Positions 16,142 through 24,819 of a stretch of DNA of 43,641 nt are shown piece by piece. The stretch's first letter is position 1. Each line of letters starts with the position of its first letter. Both the position numbers and the translations under genes were made by a program. Origin of the DNA: Methylobacterium indicum (lineage in GTDB: Bacteria > Pseudomonadota > Alphaproteobacteria > Rhizobiales > Beijerinckiaceae); contig NZ_JTHF01000207.1 of NCBI RefSeq assembly GCF_001043895.1, forward strand, positions 1 to 43,641. The letters run 5' to 3'. Below the pieces are notes generated by a model that worked only from the letters and a program-made list of their open reading frames with translations, was not told the DNA's origin and searched no databases.

Positions 16142-17152
16142 TCAGGCTCCGACGCGCTTGCGCAGATCCGTCAGGATCGCGTCGGGCTTCATGGCGGTCT
16201 GGCCCCAGATCGCCGAGTTGTTCGGCGGGATCGTGAGGTCCGTCTCGTGGAAGACCCAGACCACGACCTTCGGGCGTTGCGCCGCGAAGGCGCTGCTGCC
16301 GAGATAGTCGAGGAGGTTCCAGTACGGGCTGAAGGAGTGGATCTTCCACACGAGCCAGACCGGCCGGTTGAGGCGGTTCGCGAGGGCCGTCGAGAAGCCG
16401 AAGGACGGGTGCAGGTAGCTGTTGCCCACCAGCACCGTATCGGCGCCCTCTTCCGCCAGCAGGTCGCCGCCGCCGGCCTCGATCGCCTGGGGCAGCTTGT
16501 AGGGCTGCAACGGATACTTCGCGCGCTCCTCCGCCGGCAGCAGGAGGGCGAGATCGTTCTTGCTCTGCACCATGTCCCGCGGCGGGCCGAGGCGCGGACC
16601 GGGCTTGCTGCTCGGGGCAAGGAGAGACCCCGCCTTGATGGCCTCCGCCACCGCGTTGGCCGCGCAGGCCGCACCCTGCGGCGTCCAGTGCGTGTCCGCC
16701 TTGAAGAAGAGCGGCGTGCCCGGGTCGGCCTTGCGTTGCGCGCTCATCGCCGCGAGCAGATCCGGGACCGGCGTTCCGTTCCGCCGCAACGCCTCGAGCT
16801 CGACGCCGTAGCGGCGCTGGGTGTCGGGCGTGAATTTCACGCCGTCCGGCAGGTGCTCGGACAGGATCCGCGATTTCGCCGGGGTCAGGCAGATCACGGT
16901 CTGGATCTTCGCCTGCTTGAGGACGCCGACGACGTCGTTGATGAAGGACGCACCCTGCTGCACCCGCGTATAATCGACCCGCGAGACCTGATCGAAGGCG
17001 GGAAACAGCCACCCGTCCTTGCCGACGACGACCTCGGAGGCCGCGGCCGATGCGGGAAATGGTGTCGCCGTGGTGAGGCCTAAGAGGGCGGAGCCGCCCA
17101 TCATGCAAAATGAACGCCGGTCGATACGCCCGGAATATCGGTGTGACTTCAT
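16142..17152 (-). CDS. AlgJ/AlgX-like SGNH O-acetyltransferase (copy 2), Tat-type signal
   Basis: 336 residues from the ATG at 17152; a TTG four codons upstream is unlikely. The N-terminus RIDRRSFCMMGG followed by a hydrophobic stretch looks like a twin-arginine signal. GKDGWLFP (about residue 44) is the N-terminal family motif. Asp153/His155 lie in FKADTHWTPQG, and the probable nucleophile Ser245 lies in GNSYLHPS. The sequence therefore keeps the AlgJ/AlgX triad. The partner AlgF-like gene follows after one base and a GH8 gene lies further downstream. No MBOAT gene accompanies this copy in the window, so it may depend on the AlgI-like protein at 8847-10304. Confidence 0.87.
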   Translation of the reverse strand: MKSHRYSGRIDRRSFCMMGGSALLGLTTATPFPASAAASEVVVGKDGWLFPAFDQVSRVDYTRVQQGASFINDVVGVLKQAKIQTVICLTPAKSRILSEHLPDGVKFTPDTQRRYGVELEALRRNGTPVPDLLAAMSAQRKADPGTPLFFKADTHWTPQGAACAANAVAEAIKAGSLLAPSSKPGPRLGPPRDMVQSKNDLALLLPAEERAKYPLQPYKLPQAIEAGGGDLLAEEGADTVLVGNSYLHPSFGFSTALANRLNRPVWLVWKIHSFSPYWNLLDYLGSSAFAAQRPKVVVWVFHETDLTIPPNNSAIWGQTAMKPDAILTDLRKRVGA

Positions 17153-18286
17153 GGCACGACTCAATCAACGAGAGCATGAACCGGGATAGCGGCAGTGGGC
17201 GCGTCCCGATCGACGGAATGAGAGGGTTTACTTCTAAATGAAGGCTGAAAATATCGGCCACATCGATCTTTTCGTCTGGAGTCGACCGGTATAACCACGA
17301 CAGAAATCGGTATTGATTAATGATTCATAAGCAAATCATCAAATGGATAGTGGAGCATGATTTGACGATATTGCTAGGAAATCTCGATGAAGCGAACACC
17401 CTCTTGAGCAGACTGAAAACATTGGCGGCGCGCATGATGGTGGATGCCTCAGGGTTCTCGGCATGCATCCGCAGGGTGATTTCAAGGCTATTCTCTAACT
17501 CAGGTTGAGTTCCCTCGATCGCACCATCCGCTCAGCCCGCATCGATGGAGCGGCCGGGCGCGAAATTTTCCCCGGTGCTCTGTTTGTCGGGGCGCATCAT
17601 GCCGCGGAGCGACGCCGTCCGTGTCGCGTTCGAGCACGCCCGGCGAGGGCGCGCCTCGTTGCCTGACCGGGACAAACTCGCCGACAATGGAGATGGATGG
17701 AAAATCGCCCGATACGCCTTATGTCAGAGCCTGTTTGAGCAGGATCGTTTTCCATAAAGCGGGACACAGCAGGATATACCCTGCCTACGATCTCATCCTG
17801 AGGTGTCAGTCCATCTTCGATCGGCTAACACCTCGGGATGAGGGTAGATATATTATATCTTTAGTTATCCGAGTTTTTGCGATATAAAAATCACTCAAAT
17901 AGGCTCTCATATGTTTATATTGAATCAAAACATCGCCGCATGCATTGGTTGATTTCATCGGGACGAGGCGTGATCGACCTATCCAGACGAGCGCATGCTT
18001 GCGAAGTTCACGGCCTGATGAGGCCGGCGGGCAATCATGGGCGATCCGCGGCGCTTGTTGCCGGTGGCAATCTCGAGGGCATTTCGCCGACGCGCTGCCA
18101 GCGCATCCGCACGCGGGTGCGGGCTCCGGGTAGGGGAAGGGCGCCTCATGACCGGCTTGGTGCCTCGACCTGCCGGAGCCCGCTCGGTTCCGGCTGGGAG
18201 GTCTTCTGCGGCCCCGTCTGCGATGCAGGTCGCAGGGACGTTCAGCCCGGTCCATGCCCGATGATCGGCCGCCGAGCACGGATCGG
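17153..18286. other. 1.1-kb gap with no supportable gene, partly AT-rich
   Basis: Between two minus-strand genes. The stretch 17230-17480 and especially 17750-17950 is visibly AT-richer than the surroundings, including TATATTATATC near 17850. Short frames such as 17320-17508 and 17545-17757 show no family features and have poor codon style for this genome. The sequence TCAGAGCCTGTTTGA near 17725 recurs near 35556. The region should contain the promoter of the AlgJ/AlgF pair; no clear promoter motif was found. Confidence 0.4.
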
Positions 18287-18649
18287 TCAATGAGGCTCCG
18301 GGGAGGAGAGGAGCCGAAAGACGTGTTCGAGCGTGAGAGGCGAGCGCCCGGCCTCCGGCAGAGGGAGGATTGCCGGGGGCGACGGCGCGGGCGCCGGAGG
18401 CTCGTCGCGCATCAGAGCCTCGACCGGCGCGTGACGCGTGGGTTCGACCGCCACGGCATGCGGCACCACGATCGCCGCAATCTCGGGGGAGGGGCCTTCC
18501 GGCACCGCCTCGACCCTCGCCGGCGCGCTCTCGGGCGCGAGATCGACGATCCGCTTCAGGTGACCGGTTCGATTCTTGAAATTGTGATAGGAAAACCCCA
18601 CCATCTCGAAGGATTTGAGCGCGGAATCGACGTCGTTATACGTGGTCAT
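18287..18649 (-). CDS. Proline-rich cellulose accessory protein, BcsH/CcpAx-like
   Basis: 120 residues from the ATG at 18649; an upstream extension to 18748 lacks family character. It has three parts. The N-terminal element TYNDVDSALKSFEMVGFSY (residues 3-21) resembles, from memory, the start of Komagataeibacter CcpAx (D...VL-SF.....YSYR-F). The middle is Pro/Ala/Glu-rich and disordered (about 40-103). A short C-terminal helix SPLTLEHVFRLLS (103-115) resembles the CcpAx end (SPTMAEVFMTL). CcpAx helps position BcsD and align synthases. It follows a GH8 gene on the same strand, the same order as cmcAx-ccpAx. BcsR/BcsP-type accessory proteins are the alternative. Confidence 0.55.
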   Translation of the reverse strand: MTTYNDVDSALKSFEMVGFSYHNFKNRTGHLKRIVDLAPESAPARVEAVPEGPSPEIAAIVVPHAVAVEPTRHAPVEALMRDEPPAPAPSPPAILPLPEAGRSPLTLEHVFRLLSSPEPH

Positions 18650-19001
18650 CGTGCTTGTCCGCCTGTTCGGCTCCGCGCGTCGCAGGCTGGCGCCCGCGGC
18701 GGAGAAGCAAAAACGATTTCGGTCGATCGCATCCTTTGGGAAAGCCAAGCGCTTCGGCTTCGATTCGGCCCCTGATCGAGTTGCGCGAGGCCATTCGACC
18801 CGCGCGATGGTCAGATTGATCGACAGATCGTTTCAAATGCTGACGTGTCGAGCCATGCGAGCAAGAAACGCCGTGGTGAGTCACCGTTTCCCCGGCCGAT
18901 CGGTGATTGCCCGCGCAGTCATGCGATCTCAGTGTCCACCGTCCGGGCGATCCGATCGGCGAGAGATCTCCGACGCTGAATCGCGCAGTCTCGCGGCCCC
19001 T

Positions 19002-20123
19002 TCAGGTGATCGTGCTGAATTCCTGCATGGCGATGCGCGACAGCATGATCAGCGCCGAGGGGTAGTAATGATCCTCCTCGCCGATGGACGGAAGCGTCCC
19101 ACCTTCGCCCCCCGCGCGGGTGCGCAGGGCCAGCGCGGCCACGGCGCGCGTCCCGGGATCCGCCGGATACGGAGCGATCGTCCCGCTCTGCAGATCCACC
19201 CAGGACGGCGGGAAGGGATGCTGCCCCTCCCAGTACCGCCAGAACGCCGCAAGCGCCCCCTGCGACCTCGTTCGGCACCAGGCGAGGTGAAGCGGGATGC
19301 GGATGGCGTCGTAGCTGAAGCGTGCCGGCCAGGAGGGCGCCGGGCTCAACGCCCCCGTGCGTTGGTCCACGCGCAGCCAGTCGGGCGGGAGGTCCCACTT
19401 GCCGAACCGTCCGTCCTCGATCAGGCGCAGGCCGTCCGCCTCGAGGGCCGACCAGACCCCGGACGGCGCGACCTGGGCCACCTCGTGGATCATGGGAAAC
19501 GCGTAGTAGGACGGATTGACGATGACGCCGCCCTCGCGGTCGAATCCGTAGGCGCCCGGAAGCAGGACGAGGCGCTGACCGACCCGCCGGACCAGCAGGC
19601 GAAGGATGTCCTGCCCGATCTGGCCCGCCTCGGCCGAAAGGTCCGGGCGCCGCCACACGCGTCCCGCTCTCGCGAGGGCGCCGGCGATGTAGAGGTCGCC
19701 GTCGGTGGCGTTGTTCAGGTCGTCGACCGGGGTCTTCGCCTGGGGCTGGAAGCGCCACGCATGGAGGGAGTCCGCCGGGCGCCGGAGATGACGACGCGTC
19801 CAGCCGTGGATGCGGTCGAAGGTGGCGGGATCGTTGAAGGACACGGCCATCAGCAGGCCCCATCCCTGACCCTCGCTGTGGGAGACGCCCCCGTTATAGG
19901 TATCGACCACGCGGCCATCGGGCGCGACGAAGCGCCTGACGAAGGTCGCATATTCGCGCCGGTCTTCGACGGATGGGGTCGTGAGCGAGGCGAGGCGACG
20001 CACCGGCTCGCCTGCGCCCTGGGCCATCGAGGCGGCAAAGGTCGAGCCGGACAAGGAGGAGCCGGCACCGATGCCGGCGAAGGCCGAGCCGATCCCGAGT
20101 CCGAACAGCGCACGCCGGTTCAT
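19002..20123 (-). CDS. bcsZ: GH8 endoglucanase (BcsZ/CMCax-like), complete catalytic set
   Basis: 373 residues from the ATG at 20123; a start seven codons further out is also open. The N-terminus MNRRALFGLG plus a hydrophobic stretch looks like a twin-arginine signal. SHSEGQGWG carries the acid Glu84, NNATDGD carries Asp141, and FSYDAIRIPLHLAW carries the base Asp272, matching Glu55, Asp116 and Asp243 of E. coli BcsZ. It should cut beta-1,4-glucan in the periplasm during cellulose synthesis. The CcpAx-like gene lies 352 bases downstream on the same strand. Compared with the paralogue at 14086-15234 this copy keeps the base residue and is the better candidate for the active BcsZ. Confidence 0.92.
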   Translation of the reverse strand: MNRRALFGLGIGSAFAGIGAGSSLSGSTFAASMAQGAGEPVRRLASLTTPSVEDRREYATFVRRFVAPDGRVVDTYNGGVSHSEGQGWGLLMAVSFNDPATFDRIHGWTRRHLRRPADSLHAWRFQPQAKTPVDDLNNATDGDLYIAGALARAGRVWRRPDLSAEAGQIGQDILRLLVRRVGQRLVLLPGAYGFDREGGVIVNPSYYAFPMIHEVAQVAPSGVWSALEADGLRLIEDGRFGKWDLPPDWLRVDQRTGALSPAPSWPARFSYDAIRIPLHLAWCRTRSQGALAAFWRYWEGQHPFPPSWVDLQSGTIAPYPADPGTRAVAALALRTRAGGEGGTLPSIGEEDHYYPSALIMLSRIAMQEFSTIT

Positions 20124-20978
20124 GGTCGATGCTCGTGCAAACACGTGGAAGCCCCACCCCTGTCCGGCTCACGGAAAAAGCGGAGACCCGCACCGCACCC
20201 TCCTTCGAGCGTGCCGCTGAATCGTAAAAATCCGGTTATGGCTGCGCCTCGTATTTGACCGGCGCCAGAGGAGCGTCGTGGTGCAGCGTGAAATCGGTGA
20301 TCGCAGCGCATCGAGATCAATTCCGGCATGCGCTCCGCCTCACGCCGCGCCAACCGAATTTAAGCAATTATTGCATAAAACGAAGAGTGGGAGCGAATGC
20401 AAGTCATCTGCGATAATCATAACAAGATCTCCATTGATCGCGACTCCTGAACGCCGAAGTTAGATCGTGAAAATTCTCAGATCTCCTGGTGGCGCCATCG
20501 ATGCTGGAGATCCCGTCAGCAGGACGGATCTTCGTCTCTTGGAGCTTGGAGAGAACAGCGAGCCGTGGCGTCGGCCGGGCCGTCGGAAGCATGGCGTCGT
20601 CGCCGGGCGTCGGACGATGCGGGCGGCGTCCGGCCCGACGAGATCGTCATCGGCGGGTGCGCGACGCGTCCGGTTTTCGAGGAGCGTGCCGCGCCGATCT
20701 CGGCGGAGGCATCCGACCCGGATCAAGGTGGCTCCGGACCGCGACGCGTCATCGGGGAAACGGTCGCCCGTCGTATCGCGCCGAGTTAGCCGTGCAGGAC
20801 CGGCCGTGTCGCGTATGCGACAGGCGAGTCTCCCACGACCTCTCGACCCTGCGCGGCTGGCCCGGGCGGGAAGCCGGAAACCGCCCGGCCATGCTTCCGA
20901 GACGGATCTCCGGGCGACCCCCTCTCGCCGGGCCGGCGGAGCGCCTATCTGTTGCTTCGCAACATGGGAGAGCGCCCG
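20124..20978. other. Intergenic region between divergent GH8 and yghU genes
   Basis: About 855 bases. The part 20330-20450 is AT-richer (for example AATTTAAGCAATTATTGC) and may hold the GH8 promoter. The part 20460-20950 has long open frames on both strands, but their products are Arg/Pro/Ser-rich with no recognisable motifs, typical of chance frames in GC-rich DNA. A GGGAG ribosome-binding site for the next gene lies at 20966-20970. Confidence 0.4.
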
Positions 20979-21857
20979 ATGAGCGATCGCACCGAGTACG
21001 TGCCCCCGAAGGTCTGGACCTGGGACAAGGAGAGCGGCGGCCGCTTCGCCAGCATCAACCGGCCGGTCGCGGGCGCGACGCACGAGAAGCCGCTGCCGGT
21101 CGGCCGGCATCCCCTCCAGCTCTACTCGCTCGGCACGCCGAACGGGCAGAAGGTCACGATCCTGCTGGAGGAGCTCCTGGCGCTCGGCCATGCGGGCGCC
21201 GAGTACGACGCCTGGCTCATCCGGATCGGCGACGGCGACCAGTTCGGTTCCGGCTTCGTCGAGGCCAACCCGAACTCGAAGATCCCCGCCCTCGTCGACC
21301 GGAGCGGCGCGACGCCGGTTCGCGTCTTCGAGTCGGGCGCCATCCTGACCTACCTCGCGGAAAAATTCGGCGCCTTCCTGCCGACCGAGCCGGCGGCCCG
21401 GGCCGAGACGCTGTCCTGGCTGTTCTGGCAGATGGGCTCGGCCCCGTTCCTCGGCGGCGGCTTCGGCCATTTCTATGCCTACGCACCGACGAAGTTCGAG
21501 TACCCGATCAACCGCTACGCCATGGAGGCGAAGCGCCAGCTCGACGTGCTCGACCGGCGCCTCGCCGAGCATGAATTCGTGGCGGGCAGCGCCTACACCA
21601 TCGCCGACATGGCGATCTGGCCCTGGTACGGCGGGGTCGTGAAGGGCTGGCTCTACGAGGCGGCCGAGTTCCTCGACGTCCAGAGCTACCGGAACGTCCT
21701 GCGCTGGGCCGACCAGCTCCTCGCCCGGCCGGCGGTGCAGCGCGGGCGCAAGGTCAACCGCCTCACCGGCGACCCGGCCGACCAGCTCCACGAGCGCCAC
21801 GACGCTGGCGACTTCGACACGAAGACGCAGGACAAGGTCGGCGGCAAGCAGGGGTGA
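20979..21857 (+). CDS. yghU: YghU-type glutathione transferase-fold disulfide-bond oxidoreductase
   Basis: 292 residues, the usual YghU size. The N-terminus SDRTEYVPPKVWTWD and the segment INRPVAGATHEKPLPVG are diagnostic for YghU, and LYSLGTPNGQKVTILLEE is its thioredoxin-like opening with TPNGQK at the glutathione site. The GST C-terminal all-helical domain follows (about residues 130-260), with FVAGSAYTIADMAIWPW as the conserved N-capping/helix motif. The family binds glutathione and reduces disulfide or peroxide substrates in the cytoplasm. The ATG at 20979 has GGGAG eight bases upstream; starts at 20952 and 20964 are less likely. It appears to be a single-gene unit unrelated to its neighbours. 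Confidence 0.92.
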   Translation: MSDRTEYVPPKVWTWDKESGGRFASINRPVAGATHEKPLPVGRHPLQLYSLGTPNGQKVTILLEELLALGHAGAEYDAWLIRIGDGDQFGSGFVEANPNSKIPALVDRSGATPVRVFESGAILTYLAEKFGAFLPTEPAARAETLSWLFWQMGSAPFLGGGFGHFYAYAPTKFEYPINRYAMEAKRQLDVLDRRLAEHEFVAGSAYTIADMAIWPWYGGVVKGWLYEAAEFLDVQSYRNVLRWADQLLARPAVQRGRKVNRLTGDPADQLHERHDAGDFDTKTQDKVGGKQG

Positions 21858-21896
21858 TGCGGGACCGGGCCGATCCATCGTGAGATCGGTCCCGCA
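21858..21896. terminator. Hairpin directly after yghU
   Basis: TGCGGGACCG (21858-21867) pairs perfectly with CGGTCCCGCA (21887-21896), with a further GATC/GATC pairing inside. It begins at the base after the yghU stop and lies between convergent genes. There is no T-run, so it may act with other factors or in both directions. Confidence 0.55.
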
Positions 21897-21996
21897 GGGC
21901 AATCGCCCTCTCCCGGGACGGCCCCGCCGGGCGGGGAGGGGGCCGGGATCCCCGGACGGAGCGCCGGGGCATGGCCCGCGACGATCGGGAATCCGG

Positions 21997-22998
21997 TCAG
22001 GCGTGGAGGTCGGCGCCCTCGTCCTCCTCGTCGTCGGGACCGGTCTCGATGCTCTCGCCGCGGAGGGCGCGGGCCTGCGCCTCGGCCACCCGCCGGGCGC
22101 CCTGCGCGTGCCGGCCCGACACGCCGCCGTGATCCTCCGCCCCGTGCTTGATGGCGACCAGCGCCGGATCGCCCCAGCGCTCGAGCAGGACCTGGAACGC
22201 CGCCAGGCGCGCCGGATCGAAGGCGATGCGCCGCCCCTGCATGTCCTTGCAGGGATGGGCCGGGTGCAGGGCGGCGCAGGGCACGAGGCCGGCGGGGATC
22301 GGCGTCGTCGCCGAATGGGTCCGGCCGCTCCGCAGGAGCTTCGGCAGGACGTGGGTGTGCGGCCCCTCCGGGCTGGTGCCGCCGGCAGGCGGGATCGGGG
22401 CATAGACCTCGATGCGGCCGAACCGCGCGAGGAAGACCCGGTGCGGGCTCATGGCGACGAACATGGCGACGAGGCGCGGCCCGATCGGGTTGCCGGGCGA
22501 GAAGAGCGGCTGCCCGGCCCCCTCCCGCAGGCAGGCGATGACCTCGGGGTCGCGGCTGCGCAGGCAGGCGTCGACGGCGAGGAGGCCGAGGCCGAGATCG
22601 AACAGCACCCCGTCGCGATCCTCGGGGCGGGCCGCCTCGCGGTCGGGGCCGAGCTCCGTCACGACGCCGCGCCGGTTCATGGCGCAGGCCCCTTCGGGCA
22701 GGCAGAGCGCCACGGCGTGGTTCCAGCTTGAGGCGCTCGCCGTCTCGTAGGCGACCGGGCGCAGGTCGGGATCGGGCCGCATCGCGATGGCGCCGCGGGC
22801 CGTCGCCATCCCGAGGCGATCGTCGGGCAGGGCCGAGACCGGTTCGTCGGGATCGCGCATGAACTCCGCGATCGCCCCGAAACTGCCGAGGCTCCAGGCG
22901 GTGCCGGGATCGCGCAGGGCGTCCCGCAGCAGCGCCGCGACGGCGTCGCGGTCAGGAACGGTCCGGCGCTCGGACGGGGTCTGGGCCGGATGGGTCAT
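21997..22998 (-). CDS. Unrecognised protein at the end of the cobalamin uptake operon
   Basis: 333 residues; I do not recognise a characterised family. The ATG at 22998 has a strong GGGAGG site and lies inside the end of the BtuD-like gene (47-base overlap). There is no signal peptide or transmembrane segment, so it is probably cytoplasmic. A compact His/Cys cluster could bind metal: HTH at 214-216, His228, Cys241, His245, His248 and Cys250. Other visible pieces are VALCLPEGACAMNRRG (about 96-111), a hydrophobic LFDLGLGLLAVD helix, and an acidic tail (DDEEDEGAD). Co-transcription under the cobalamin riboswitch suggests a link to corrinoid uptake or handling; that is inference from position. 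Confidence 0.75.
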   Translation of the reverse strand: MTHPAQTPSERRTVPDRDAVAALLRDALRDPGTAWSLGSFGAIAEFMRDPDEPVSALPDDRLGMATARGAIAMRPDPDLRPVAYETASASSWNHAVALCLPEGACAMNRRGVVTELGPDREAARPEDRDGVLFDLGLGLLAVDACLRSRDPEVIACLREGAGQPLFSPGNPIGPRLVAMFVAMSPHRVFLARFGRIEVYAPIPPAGGTSPEGPHTHVLPKLLRSGRTHSATTPIPAGLVPCAALHPAHPCKDMQGRRIAFDPARLAAFQVLLERWGDPALVAIKHGAEDHGGVSGRHAQGARRVAEAQARALRGESIETGPDDEEDEGADLHA

Positions 22999-23791
22999 GG
23001 TCGTCCTCCCGGGTATGCCCCGCGCGATGCCAGGGCAGGATGTAGGGTGAGCCGTCGGCATGGGTGCCGCGCAGGACCGCGATGCCGAAGGCCTGCCGCA
23101 GCAGCGGGTCCGTCAGGGCGAGGGCGGGCGCCGCGTCGGCGACGATCCGGCCCCCATGCAGCACCACGAGCCGGTCGCAGAAGCGGGCGGCCAGGGTGAG
23201 GTCGTGCAGGACCGCGACGATGCCGGTCCCGGTGCGGCTGATCGCCCGCAGGAGGTCCATCGCGTCGAGCTGGTGGGCCGGGTCGAGGGCGGTGATCGGC
23301 TCGTCGGCGAGCAGGATCTCGGCCTCGACCGCGAGGGCGCGGGCGAGCAGCACCCGCATCCGCTCGCCCGACGACAGGCTCGGCTCCGTCCGCTCGCGCA
23401 GGTGGGTGACGTCGACCCGCGCCATCGCCCGGGCGACCGCCGCGTGATCGGCCTCGCTCAAGGCGGCGAAGGCCCGGCGATGCGGCAGGCGCCCGAGGGC
23501 GACGACCTCCGAGACCCGCATCGGCCAGCCGATCCCGGCCGACTGGACCAGGAGGGCGAGGCGGCGCGCCCGCTCGTCCCGGGAGACCGCGCAGAGGGGC
23601 CGGCCGTCGAGGAGGACCCGGCCGGCAGAGGGCGGCACGAGGCCGGCCAGCGCGCGCAGGAGCGTGGTCTTGCCCGCGCCGTTCGGGCCGACGAGCCCGA
23701 CGAACTCGCCCTCTCCCACCGACAGCGACACCCCGTCGAGGATGGGGCGGCCCTGCAACCGGACCCGGAGATCGTCGGCGGACACCCTCAT
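22952..23791 (-). CDS. btuD: Cobalamin ABC transporter ATP-binding protein (BtuD-like)
   Basis: 279 residues. Walker A is GPNGAGKTT (about residue 34), the signature is LSSGERMR in place of LSGGE, Walker B is EILLADEP, and the switch His lies in AVLHDLTLAARFC. This is the FecE/BtuD branch of importer ATPases. It energises the permease encoded just upstream; the ATG at 23791 overlaps that gene's stop in an ATGA. The cobalamin riboswitch and BtuB-like receptor in the same operon point to vitamin B12 or a related corrinoid as cargo rather than iron-siderophore. The C-terminus extends past the next gene's start. Confidence 0.92.
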   Translation of the reverse strand: MRVSADDLRVRLQGRPILDGVSLSVGEGEFVGLVGPNGAGKTTLLRALAGLVPPSAGRVLLDGRPLCAVSRDERARRLALLVQSAGIGWPMRVSEVVALGRLPHRRAFAALSEADHAAVARAMARVDVTHLRERTEPSLSSGERMRVLLARALAVEAEILLADEPITALDPAHQLDAMDLLRAISRTGTGIVAVLHDLTLAARFCDRLVVLHGGRIVADAAPALALTDPLLRQAFGIAVLRGTHADGSPYILPWHRAGHTREDDHDPSGPDPVRAPDRS

Positions 23792-24819
23792 CGGCCGTCC
23801 CCCCGCCGGACCAGCAGCGCGATCAGGAACGGAGCCCCGACCAGGGCCGTCACGACCCCGAGCTTCAGCTCGGGCCGCGTCGGAACGAGGCGCACGAGGA
23901 GGTCGGCGCCGAGCACCAGGGCCGCGCCGAGGAGCCCGCTCGGCCACAGGCTCGGCGTCGGCCGGGCCCCGACCAGCGGCCGCACCAGATGGGGAACGAC
24001 GAGGCCGACGAAGCCGATCGCCCCGCTCACGGCCACGCCGCTGCCCACCGCGAGCGCCGCCCCGGTGACGATGCGGAGGCGGACCGAGACGAGATCGAAG
24101 CCGAGGCTGGCCGCAATGTCCTCGCCGAGCGCCAGGGCATCGAGGGCGCGGGCGGTGGAGAGCATCAGGACCCAGCCGATCGCCATCAGCGGCAGGCAGA
24201 GCCGGACGTGATCGAGGCTGCGGTCGGCGAGCGACCCCATCAGCCAGAACACGATCTCCAGGGCGGCGTAGGGGTTGGGCGCGAGGTTGAGGACGAGCGC
24301 CGTCAGGGCACCGGCGAGGCTCGACAGGCCGATCCCGGCGAGGATCAGCCCCTGCGTGCCGGTGCCGCGGGCGGCCAGCACGACGATGCCGAGCGCCGCG
24401 AGGGCGGCCCCAGCGATGCCGCCGAGCGGCAGGGCGAGCGCCAGGCTGCCGGCGAGCCCGCCATGGAACACCATCACCGCTCCGAGGGCGGCGGCCGAGG
24501 AGACGCCGAGGATGCCCGGATCGGCCAGCGGGTTGCGCAGGTAGCCCTGCATCACCGCCCCGGTCAGGCCGAGGCTGAAGCCGACGAGCGCGCCGAGGAG
24601 GGCGCGGGGCAGGCGCAGCTCCATCAGGACCAGGGCGGGAAGGGTGGGCCGGCCGGCCCACGCATCGCCCAGGGCGGCCGGGAGATCGAGGGCGGCGTAG
24701 CCGACCGCGACCGAAGCGAGCGTGAGGAGGCCGACGAGGAGGCCCAAGCCCGCGACGAGGCGCCGGCTGCGGGTCTGCGGCGTCATGCGTGTCACGGGGG
24801 GCGTCATGGGGGGCGTCAT
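23788..24819 (-). CDS. btuC: Cobalamin ABC transporter permease (BtuC/FecCD-like)
   Basis: About 343 residues with around ten hydrophobic helices, and the family motifs LPRALLGALVGFSLGLTGAV and NPLADPGILGVSSAAALGAV. Near the C-terminus GAIGFVGLVVPHLVRPLVG is the ATPase-contact (EAA-like) loop. I chose the ATG at 24819: it overlaps the btuF stop as ATGA and has GGGAG eight bases upstream. Starts at 24891 or 24786 are possible. The first codons come from a short repeat of GGCGTCATGGGG, giving MTPPMTPPVT. It forms the inner-membrane channel for the BtuF- and BtuD-like proteins. Confidence 0.93.
   Translation of the reverse strand: MTPPMTPPVTRMTPQTRSRRLVAGLGLLVGLLTLASVAVGYAALDLPAALGDAWAGRPTLPALVLMELRLPRALLGALVGFSLGLTGAVMQGYLRNPLADPGILGVSSAAALGAVMVFHGGLAGSLALALPLGGIAGAALAALGIVVLAARGTGTQGLILAGIGLSSLAGALTALVLNLAPNPYAALEIVFWLMGSLADRSLDHVRLCLPLMAIGWVLMLSTARALDALALGEDIAASLGFDLVSVRLRIVTGAALAVGSGVAVSGAIGFVGLVVPHLVRPLVGARPTPSLWPSGLLGAALVLGADLLVRLVPTRPELKLGVVTALVGAPFLIALLVRRGDGR

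Noticed and set aside
17320..17508. 62-codon frame starting MIHKQIIKWIVEHDL
   Set aside because: Reads more like a protein than its neighbours, but has no ribosome-binding site I trust, no family match I recognise and lies in an AT-rich gap.
20460..22403. Long minus-strand frame over the yghU gene
   Set aside because: Antisense to a clear YghU protein; product is Arg/Pro-rich and without motifs.
24787..24819. Short GGCGTCATGGGG repeat as a mobile or regulatory repeat
   Set aside because: Only two to three short units at the start of the permease gene; best explained as slippage giving MTPPMTPP.
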